From NCBI GenBank assembly GCA_009784845.1, contig WQXK01000035.1, forward strand, positions 1-9,000: a DNA stretch of 9,000 nucleotides, written 5' to 3'. The number at the start of each line of letters is the position of its first letter. The first letter of the stretch is position 1. Made by a program: the position numbers and the translations under genes. Positions 1 through 5,158 of this stretch are shown here, piece by piece. Source of the stretch: Dehalococcoidia bacterium. GTDB lineage: Bacteria > Chloroflexota > Dehalococcoidia > Dehalococcoidales > UBA1222. Under the pieces are notes generated by a model. It had not been told where the DNA came from. It did no database searches and was given only the letters and a program-made list of their open reading frames with translations.

Positions 1-1206
1 TGTTATTTGCACCCTGAAACGCACGTGTTGCATGCCCAAATCAGACAGTTCTTTCTCCACCGCTTTCTCAAGGCTGTCTGCGGTCTGCTGGCGTTCCTGC
101 GACAATATCTGTGCTTGTTGCCCCATTTCTGTCTTTATTTTTGTTATGTCGTCTTCCAAACGCAGCGTTTCTTCGCCTGCGGAATCGAGAGTGGCTAACT
201 CGTCTTCAATTTCACGCAGCTTTTGCAGTACGTGTGCAACCGTGGCACCGTATTTCTTTTTCAGTGTGTGTATCAGATCAAGCCTGCTTTCTATTTCCTC
301 AAGCTGCGCCGGATCGTACTCAAGGCTCTCCTCATATGAGCGTATCTCCCGGGCTACTTCTTCCATGCAGGTTGCGGCGGTTATTAGCGCATCGGTATGA
401 GGCTTAAGCGATGGATCCAGTGCCACCAAGCCATTCATTGCGCGCATGGCTTGATTTATGCGTGAAAGGGCAACCGACTCGTCCTCGCCGTTAAGTGCCT
501 GATACGCCTCATATGACAAAGCCTTTAGCTTTTCACATGAGGCCATCACACGACGCTGCTGCTCCAGAACCTCTTCTTCGCCGTCCTTTAGTTTGGCACG
601 GCAAATTTCGTCATGCTGATAGCGTAATATCTCCTGGCGATGCACACTCTCAGTCTCAGCGTGTCGAAGCTTTAACAACTCATCCTGTAAGGCATATAAA
701 CGCGTTGCATTCTCAGCAAAAATGCCACGTTGGGTCGCCACATCGGCATAAGCATCTAGAAAGCTCAAGTGCTGCTTCTTATCAAACAAGGAAAGGTGCT
801 GACTCTGCGCATGCACGTCAAGCAGCAATGCGCTTATTTCGCGCAGAAGTGCACGTGTAACTGCACTACCATTTATGCGCATTACAGTCCGACCCTGCCG
901 ACGAAACTCGCAACTCATCAGCAAAACATCGTCATCAAGTGCCACTCCGTTTTGCTCAAGCAAAACGCGCAGATGCGTCAGTAGCGCATTATCAGGCAGT
1001 GAAAAAACGGCCTCGACGCGGGATGAATCATCTCCGAAGCGGATATTTTCATCATCAAGCTTGCCGGAAAGCAGTGCCTCTAGGGCATCAATTACCAGCG
1101 ACTTGCCGGCGCCGGTTTCGCCAGTGATAACATTGAAGCCCTCACACGGCTGCCATGTGAGTTCGTCAATGATGCCAAACGATTTTATTTTAAGCGCAAC
1201 AAGCAA
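1..1206 (-). CDS. recN: DNA repair protein RecN, N-terminal part (cut by left edge)
   Basis: RecN is an SMC-like cytosolic ATPase that acts early in recombinational repair of DNA double-strand breaks. The 402 visible residues begin with the family's usual head segment: a short strand-forming start, a IIDEL element near residue 12, then the Walker A loop GETGAGKS at residues 29-36. GRTVMRINGSAV (105-116) and LLDVHAQSQHLSLF (128-141) match the conserved RecN segment usually written LVDIHGQHEHQSLL. From about residue 150 the protein is charged and heptad-like, the coiled-coil arm. About 150 residues of a typical 550-residue RecN, including the signature motif and Walker B, lie beyond the edge. 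The start is a TTG at 1204-1206: an in-frame stop lies just upstream, no ATG or GTG is available at the right place, and AAGGGG (1213-1218) sits 6 nt before it. The gene diverges from the small Cys-rich gene; its own promoter is not clear. Confidence 0.95.
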   Translation of the reverse strand, partial: MLVALKIKSFGIIDELTWQPCEGFNVITGETGAGKSLVIDALEALLSGKLDDENIRFGDDSSRVEAVFSLPDNALLTHLRVLLEQNGVALDDDVLLMSCEFRRQGRTVMRINGSAVTRALLREISALLLDVHAQSQHLSLFDKKQHLSFLDAYADVATQRGIFAENATRLYALQDELLKLRHAETESVHRQEILRYQHDEICRAKLKDGEEEVLEQQRRVMASCEKLKALSYEAYQALNGEDESVALSRINQAMRAMNGLVALDPSLKPHTDALITAATCMEEVAREIRSYEESLEYDPAQLEEIESRLDLIHTLKKKYGATVAHVLQKLREIEDELATLDSAGEETLRLEDDITKIKTEMGQQAQILSQERQQTADSLEKAVEKELSDLGMQHVRFRVQIT

Positions 1207-1261
1207 GCTTTTCCCCTTAAGCGAGCGCGATATTGTCCATTTTCATCTTCAGAGAGTGACG

Positions 1262-1291
1262 TTGATTTACACTTTCAATATCGGTTATATT
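1262..1291 (+). promoter_or_regulatory. possible promoter of the Cys-rich gene
   Basis: TTGATT (1262-1267) and TATATT (1286-1291) are separated by 18 bp, a fair sigma-70-type match (4/6 and 5/6). It would start transcription near 1298 and leave a leader of about 75 nt before the Cys-rich gene. A second -10-like TATAAC (1306-1311) has no good -35 partner. This is by eye only. Confidence 0.35.
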
Positions 1292-1374
1292 AAAGATGTG
1301 CACAGTATAACATGTAGCGGATTGTCATGATTAGTGCATCGAATAAATCCAAAAAGTGTGTTGAGGAGGATGTC

Positions 1375-1590
1375 ATGGGTGCATGTGAACGTTCAAATAA
1401 CTTGGGCAATGAAAACCTTTGCAAATGTTCTTCAAAGGACTGTGACAAATGGGGCAAATGTTGCTCCTGTGTAATATATCACTGCACAAAAGGCGGCATT
1501 CCCGCCTGTTTTTTCCCTGAGGAAGCTGAAAAGACTGGCAAACGCAGCCTTGAGTTTTTCATTCAATCTGTAAGCAACGCAGCAAAATAA
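1375..1590 (+). CDS. small Cys-rich protein, DUF6485-like
   Basis: A 71-residue protein with nine cysteines (residues 4, 16, 18, 23, 29, 30, 32, 37, 45). The core reads CKCSSKDCDKWGKCCSC followed by a Tyr-His, a Gly-Gly and PACFFPEEAEKT. I recall this pattern (CxC...C..GKCC.C..YH...G..P.CFF) from DUF6485, a family of about 65-70 residues of unknown function in anaerobes. The Cys spacing suggests a zinc or iron-sulfur binding fold, but that is inference. The start is ATG 1375, because GAGGAGG (1363-1369) lies 5 nt upstream; an in-frame ATG at 1327 would add 16 residues but has no Shine-Dalgarno sequence. There is no signal peptide or membrane segment, so it is probably cytosolic. The gene stands alone, divergent from recN and convergent with the aminopeptidase. 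Confidence 0.8.
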   Translation: MGACERSNNLGNENLCKCSSKDCDKWGKCCSCVIYHCTKGGIPACFFPEEAEKTGKRSLEFFIQSVSNAAK

Positions 1591-1618
1591 GCTTCTCAGT
1601 GGAGCCGGCGGATTTTGC
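1582..1618. terminator. weak inverted repeat between convergent genes
   Basis: GCAAAAT (1582-1588) and ATTTTGC (1612-1618) form a perfect 7-bp inverted repeat around a 23-nt G+C-rich loop. It overlaps the stop codon of the Cys-rich gene and lies 50 nt beyond the aminopeptidase stop. The A-rich left and T-rich right arms are what a bidirectional terminator would show, but the long loop makes it weak. Nothing else in the 78-bp gap looks like a terminator. Confidence 0.3.
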
Positions 1619-1668
1619 ACCTAGTATGGTACACAGCTTAAATGGCAATAATAGCAAAATATGGAAGG

Positions 1669-2772
1669 CTAAATCACAAACTTGCCATTGCGATACATGA
1701 GAGTGCCATCAATCGTGATTTCCCCGCCTTGACGCAGGTCGCAAACCATATCCCAGTGTATGGCACTTTCATTGACAGAGCCGGTCTCAGGATATCCGGC
1801 TCCCAAGGCCACATGAAAACTGCCGCCAATTTTCTCGTCAAAGAGGATTTCGCGCGTAAACTGCTGAATGCCCTCATTCGTGCCAATGGCAAACTCACCA
1901 AGAAAACGTGACCCCGCATCCGTATCCAATGTTTTGAGCAGGAACTCTTCGTTCTTCTCAGCAGATGCCTGCACCACTTTGCCGTCTTTAAAGGCTAGGC
2001 GAATACCCTGCACCTCACGACCGGCTTCAATGGCGGGATAAGAGAAATACACGTAGCCATCAGCGCTGTTCTCCACTGGTCCGGTAAATATCTCGCCGTC
2101 CGGCATATTCATATTGCCGGCGCAGGAAATAAATTTGCGCCCTGCGATAGATAAGCGCAAGTCCGTTTCCCTGCCTGTAATATGCACGCTCTGTTTGCCA
2201 TCCAGCCACTTTATGATGCGCTCCTGCTCTGCAGCCACCTTCTTCCAATATCCCACTGGATCATTCATATCCGGCATGCAAGCCTTATACACAAAGTCTT
2301 CATAGTCGCACAAACTCATTTCGGCATCCTGTGCCATAGATGATGTGGGATAAGGGGCAATTACCCATATAAACTCGCCCTTGGCAGAGCGCTGCATCAT
2401 TGTCTTCATTAACCCGGCATAAGCCTGATCATGCCAAACCATCTTATGCGAGGGCACGCCCGATAGAGCCTTGCTGTTTTCGGTGCCAAGTATGACAATT
2501 CGCACGTCGTATTTCTCCATAATGATACGCTGCACTTCATGCACGTACTCGATTTGCTCACGCGAGCCATATCGGTAAAGCATCTCCAAGGTATCCGTTG
2601 AGCGAGGCATAACAATGGGATGACCACCTGATTGCAAAACGCTTTTATAGACAGCGTTAATGAGTGGGGTAGCAACAACCTCGCCCTGAATGGCAACCCT
2701 ATCGCCAGGTTTTACTGCCACCGAATAGTTCACCAGCAAATCAGCCAATTTCTCCAGTCTAATATCAGCCAT
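1669..2772 (-). CDS. aminopeptidase, M29 family (AmpS/aminopeptidase T type)
   Basis: A 367-residue cytosolic metallo-exopeptidase that removes N-terminal residues from peptides, probably serving peptide recycling. The C-terminal catalytic half carries the M29 metal-site pattern. Glu227 (in DGEIFTGP), Glu293 (in LGEFAIG), His320 and Tyr327 (in SFHVALGAGYPET), and His339 with Asp341 (in IHWDMVCDLR) line up with Glu250, Glu316, His345, Tyr352, His376 and Asp378 of the Thermus enzyme. The spacing of the first pair (66 residues) is identical. The loop between His320 and His339 is shorter than in the 400-residue members; this is the compact subfamily with the IHWDM motif. The start is ATG 2772 with GAGG (2781-2784 region) upstream. 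The frame stays open to a TTG at 2850, but that extension (sequence reading as mixed, no Shine-Dalgarno of its own) does not look like family sequence. A short upstream ORF ends inside the ribosome binding site. Confidence 0.93.
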   Translation of the reverse strand: MADIRLEKLADLLVNYSVAVKPGDRVAIQGEVVATPLINAVYKSVLQSGGHPIVMPRSTDTLEMLYRYGSREQIEYVHEVQRIIMEKYDVRIVILGTENSKALSGVPSHKMVWHDQAYAGLMKTMMQRSAKGEFIWVIAPYPTSSMAQDAEMSLCDYEDFVYKACMPDMNDPVGYWKKVAAEQERIIKWLDGKQSVHITGRETDLRLSIAGRKFISCAGNMNMPDGEIFTGPVENSADGYVYFSYPAIEAGREVQGIRLAFKDGKVVQASAEKNEEFLLKTLDTDAGSRFLGEFAIGTNEGIQQFTREILFDEKIGGSFHVALGAGYPETGSVNESAIHWDMVCDLRQGGEITIDGTLMYRNGKFVI

Positions 2773-2783
2773 ATTCTTTACCT

Positions 2784-2834
2784 CTAAAACAAATTTCTTA
2801 TAACGCAGGCATACTCGCACAAGGCAAAAATCAT
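2784..2834 (-). CDS. candidate 16-residue leader peptide upstream of the aminopeptidase
   Basis: The ORF reads MIFALCEYACVIRNLF and then TAG. It has a perfect GGAGG (2841-2845) 6 nt before its ATG, a better site than that of the aminopeptidase itself. Its TAG (2784-2786) overlaps the AGAGG ribosome binding site of the aminopeptidase, whose ATG lies 11 nt downstream. This is the arrangement of translational coupling or a leader peptide. It contains two cysteines, no run of a single amino acid, and no attenuator hairpin that I can see, so no specific signal can be named. It could also be chance; translation has not been shown. It is in a different frame from the N-terminal extension of the aminopeptidase reading frame. 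Confidence 0.4.
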   Translation of the reverse strand: MIFALCEYACVIRNLF

Positions 2835-2888
2835 ATGATGCCTCCGTCAAATTTTATCATAAAAGGATTGACCATTTGTTTCAAACAA
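2830..2888. promoter_or_regulatory. three evenly spaced perfect palindromes, candidate operators
   Basis: ATCATATGAT (2830-2839), TTTTATcATAAAA (2852-2864) and TTGTTTcAAACAA (2876-2888) are each perfect inverted repeats. Their centres lie at 2834.5, 2858 and 2882, about 24 bp apart. The second covers the -10 of the minus promoter. The third lies in the spacer of the plus promoter and over the -35 of the minus promoter. The sequences differ, so a single regulator is not proven; the position within overlapping promoters is what makes them operator candidates. Confidence 0.4.
2856..2884 (-). promoter_or_regulatory. predicted promoter of leader ORF and aminopeptidase
   Basis: On the minus strand TTGAAA (2879-2884, 5/6) and TATGAT (2856-2861, 5/6) are separated by exactly 17 bp. 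The predicted start near 2849 puts the leader ORF's GGAGG almost at the 5' end of the mRNA, and the aminopeptidase ATG about 77 nt in. The promoter overlaps the divergent promoter of the FtsZ-like gene, so the two could not be occupied by polymerase at once. Confidence 0.5.
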
Positions 2889-2896
2889 GTTACACT
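2868..2896 (+). promoter_or_regulatory. predicted promoter of the FtsZ-like gene
   Basis: TTGACC (2868-2873, 5/6) and TACACT (2891-2896) are separated by 17 bp. The predicted start near 2903 leaves a leader of about 33 nt carrying the GGAGG at 2926-2930. It overlaps the minus-strand promoter over 2868-2884. Confidence 0.55.
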
Positions 2897-2935
2897 TTTA
2901 ACACTTGAAGACGAGCGCTATTTTCGGAGGATGAA

Positions 2936-4102
2936 GTGAAATTATTGGTCATAGGATGTGGGCAATGCGGTGGCAGGCTCGCCGATGAATTTGCCCTGAT
3001 GAGCAAGAAAGCCCAGTTAAATAAGCTTGAAGTACTTACCAATGTTTTGGCCGTGAACACTGATGTTGCCGACCTTTCGGGATTGTCACTTATCAAATCA
3101 GATTTTCAGCACCGCATACTCATAGGCAACAAGAAAACAGGCGGGCACGGTGTTGGCAAGATGAACGACGTGGGTGCCGAAATTGCGCGTTCTGACGGCG
3201 ATAAAGTCATCGAGGCCATCCGTCTTACGCCGCACCTTGCCGAAACGGATGCCTTTTTGCTGATTGCCGGCGCAGCCGGAGGTACAGGCTCAGGTTCCAT
3301 CTCCGTGTTGACGCACATGATAAAAGAGCGCTATCTGGACAAACCGGTTTACAATATGATTGTCCTGCCATTCCGCTATGAGGAGACAACCGAGGAGCGT
3401 TCCATATACAACGTAGGAACGTGCCTTAAATCGGCCTATATGGCAGCTGATGCCGTTTTCCTGGTGGATAACCAGCGCTACCTGAAAAAGAATGCCCCCA
3501 TACGCAATAACCTTGCCAAAATCAACCGCATGGTTGTTAAGCCATTTTACAATGTCTTATGCGCCGGTGAGGAAACCAACTCAAAGTATATCGGCTCCAA
3601 GGTGCTTGATGCCGGTGATATCATACAAACACTTTCCGGCTGGACAGTCATTGGTTACGGATGCGCCAAGACGCCGCGTTTTGAGGCTAACAAACTGATT
3701 GATTTTCGTGAGAAAACCTCTGAGACGGCACGCGGCGTGCAGGCGATGGATGAAGCACTGGGCGACCTTTCCGTAAAGTGCAACCCGACAGAGGCAAGGA
3801 AGGCGCTTTATCTGCTGACTACCAACCCCAAACAAATGAATATGTCGCTCATCAACGACCTTTCATCCACACTAAAAACCATGGCCACGGAGGCCATTAT
3901 ACGAACAGGCGACTATCCGCGCGGTCAGGGCAAGGACGTTGAGGTGACAGTCATCCTTTCCGAGTTAACTAACTCGCGCAAGGTGATGGACTACTTCTCC
4001 CGCACTATTGACTATATCAGCCGCGCCAAACAGCGTCGCGGAATGTCCATTGAACAAGAGGAACTAGGCGAGACATTTAAGGATATTCCCAACCTGCTGT
4101 AA
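2936..4102 (+). CDS. tubulin/FtsZ-superfamily GTPase, FtsZ-like
   Basis: A 388-residue protein of the FtsZ/CetZ/tubulin superfamily, which form GTP-dependent filaments in the cytosol. GTP-site motifs appear in order: GCGQCGG (7-13, first loop), GNKKTGGHGVGKM (64-76, T3), AGAAGGTGSGS (111-121, the tubulin signature T4 loop), LPFRYEETTEERSIYNVG (144-161, T5 and sugar contact) and NQRYL (179-183). The catalytic T7 loop NxDxxD of FtsZ reads VLDAGD (223-228): both acids are kept, the Asn is replaced by Val. The protein ends in DIPNLL, like the C-terminal FtsZ peptide that binds membrane anchors. It is too divergent to call the canonical ftsZ; CetZ-like or a Chloroflexota-specific paralogue are alternatives. 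The start is GTG 2936, with GGAGG (2926-2930) 5 nt upstream. It is divergent from the aminopeptidase; degV follows after a hairpin. Confidence 0.88.
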   Translation: MKLLVIGCGQCGGRLADEFALMSKKAQLNKLEVLTNVLAVNTDVADLSGLSLIKSDFQHRILIGNKKTGGHGVGKMNDVGAEIARSDGDKVIEAIRLTPHLAETDAFLLIAGAAGGTGSGSISVLTHMIKERYLDKPVYNMIVLPFRYEETTEERSIYNVGTCLKSAYMAADAVFLVDNQRYLKKNAPIRNNLAKINRMVVKPFYNVLCAGEETNSKYIGSKVLDAGDIIQTLSGWTVIGYGCAKTPRFEANKLIDFREKTSETARGVQAMDEALGDLSVKCNPTEARKALYLLTTNPKQMNMSLINDLSSTLKTMATEAIIRTGDYPRGQGKDVEVTVILSELTNSRKVMDYFSRTIDYISRAKQRRGMSIEQEELGETFKDIPNLL

Positions 4103-4127
4103 AAGACATTTTATGACAAGTAGCATC

Positions 4128-4166
4128 GTTTCCTGCATTCCTTGCACTGCAAAGGATGCAGGAAAC
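4128..4166. other. strong 18-bp hairpin between the FtsZ-like gene and degV
   Basis: The left arm 4128-4145 (GTTTCCTGCATTCCTTGC) pairs with the right arm 4149-4166 around a 3-nt loop ACT, with one G-T wobble and one C-A mismatch. It starts 25 nt after the stop of the FtsZ-like gene. No T-run follows on the plus strand (the next bases are ACAAGG), so it is not a classical intrinsic terminator. It could stabilise the upstream mRNA, act as a non-canonical terminator, or be a copy of an interspersed palindromic repeat. I see no second copy in this window. Confidence 0.6.
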
Positions 4167-4236
4167 ACAAGGACTGACTGAGACATACCTTGGATTAATT
4201 CTGCAACACTAATGCAATGATGAGAGGAACACACTT

Positions 4237-5094
4237 ATGAGTATTGCCATTATAACAGACAGCACCTGCGATTTAGATTCGGACGCCGAGTCCGTATACG
4301 ACATTGATATTATCCCCTTACTGGTGACCATTGATGGAAAAACCTTCCGTGACGGAGTCGATATAACCAGAGAAGAGTTTTTTACCCACTTATCAAAGGC
4401 AAAAACACACCTGCCTTCCACCTCACAGCCATCACCTGCTATGTTTCAAGACGCGTTTCGCAGGCGACTTGACGAAGGCAAGCATGTCATCGGTGTATTT
4501 TTTTCCTCCGCGCTGAGTGGAACATATCAATCAGCGGTCATGGCGCGCAGCCTTTTCAGTATAGAAGAACAGCAAAAAATCACCATAATTGACAGCAAGC
4601 AGGGCACCGGATGTCTGGGGCTTTTGGTTATTGAAGCCTGTAAAATGCGCGATTCGGGTGCCGATGCTGCGACAGTTATCAAACACATTAATGCGCTCAT
4701 ACCGCGCATTAAACTCTATGCTGTCCTTGATACCCTGAAATACTTGAAAATGGGAGGACGCCTATCCGGTGCTGCGGTGACGTTTAGTAGTATTTTGCAT
4801 ATTGTTCCTGTGTTGACTTTGGTGAATGGCACTATCACTGTTGCAGCCAAAATCCGAAAAAGCCCTAAAGCCTTCAGCAAGTGGCTTCATACAAAACTTT
4901 CCAGTGAGATGCCGGATCCGCACTTTCCAACAATGCTAATCCATGGGAACAATGTCTCGCTGGCTACAATGCTGAAAGAAGAATTCAAATCCCTGTTTCC
5001 GAGGGAAACCATTAACATCTGCTTGGGCGCTGTAATTGGCACCCATGCAGGCGCGAATGCATACGGCATCGCTTATATCCCGATACAGAAATAG
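4237..5094 (+). CDS. DegV family protein (fatty-acid-binding, FakB type)
   Basis: A 285-residue cytosolic DegV protein, about the usual family length. DegV/FakB proteins bind a fatty acid and in many bacteria present it to the kinase FakA, which phosphorylates it for lipid synthesis. Family landmarks are present: TDSTCDL (7-13), PSTSQPSP (60-67), FSSALSGTYQSA (89-100), TLKYLKMGGRLS in the middle, and GAVIGTHAGANAYGIAY (264-280), with His270 at the position that contacts the carboxylate in FakB. The start is ATG 4237 with GAGAGG (4222-4227) 9 nt upstream. It lies 134 nt after the FtsZ-like gene, with a hairpin between; I see no convincing promoter in the gap, so read-through is possible. No FakA-like kinase is in the window, so a link to fatty acid phosphorylation is family knowledge only. 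Confidence 0.93.
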   Translation: MSIAIITDSTCDLDSDAESVYDIDIIPLLVTIDGKTFRDGVDITREEFFTHLSKAKTHLPSTSQPSPAMFQDAFRRRLDEGKHVIGVFFSSALSGTYQSAVMARSLFSIEEQQKITIIDSKQGTGCLGLLVIEACKMRDSGADAATVIKHINALIPRIKLYAVLDTLKYLKMGGRLSGAAVTFSSILHIVPVLTLVNGTITVAAKIRKSPKAFSKWLHTKLSSEMPDPHFPTMLIHGNNVSLATMLKEEFKSLFPRETINICLGAVIGTHAGANAYGIAYIPIQK

Positions 5095-5132
5095 GGAATA
5101 AAGCGAGGGAAGAGTATTGCCTGCTATCGGCT

Positions 5133-5158
5133 AGACTAACCCAAAATAATGTTAGTCT
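5133..5158. terminator. possible bidirectional terminator hairpin
   Basis: AGACTAAC (5133-5140) and GTTAGTCT (5151-5158) form a perfect 8-bp stem with a 10-nt A+T-rich loop. It lies between the 3' ends of degV and the coiled-coil gene and includes the latter's stop codon. There is no strong T-run on either side, so this is a weak call supported mainly by its place between convergent genes. Confidence 0.4.

Noticed and set aside
32..1330. Several plus-strand frames of 60-150 codons in the first 1.3 kb
   Set aside because: All are antisense shadows of recN, whose minus-strand translation carries the Walker A loop and other family motifs through to the left edge.
1327..1374. Longer start for the Cys-rich protein at ATG 1327
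   Set aside because: No ribosome binding site precedes it, whereas GAGGAGG is correctly placed for ATG 1375.
1642..1911. 89-codon plus-strand frame over the 3' end of the aminopeptidase
   Set aside because: It is antisense to the region encoding the catalytic His320, His339 and Asp341, and has no Shine-Dalgarno.
2773..2850. N-terminal extension of the aminopeptidase to TTG 2850
   Set aside because: No Shine-Dalgarno for that TTG, the added residues do not resemble the family, and ATG 2772 has its own site and gives the usual N-terminus.
2931..2939. ATG AAG TGA directly after GGAGG, overlapping the GTG of the FtsZ-like gene
   Set aside because: A two-codon frame with zero spacing from the Shine-Dalgarno cannot be a normal initiation site. 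The GTG at 2936 has correct spacing and gives the conserved N-terminus MKLLVIGCGQCGG.
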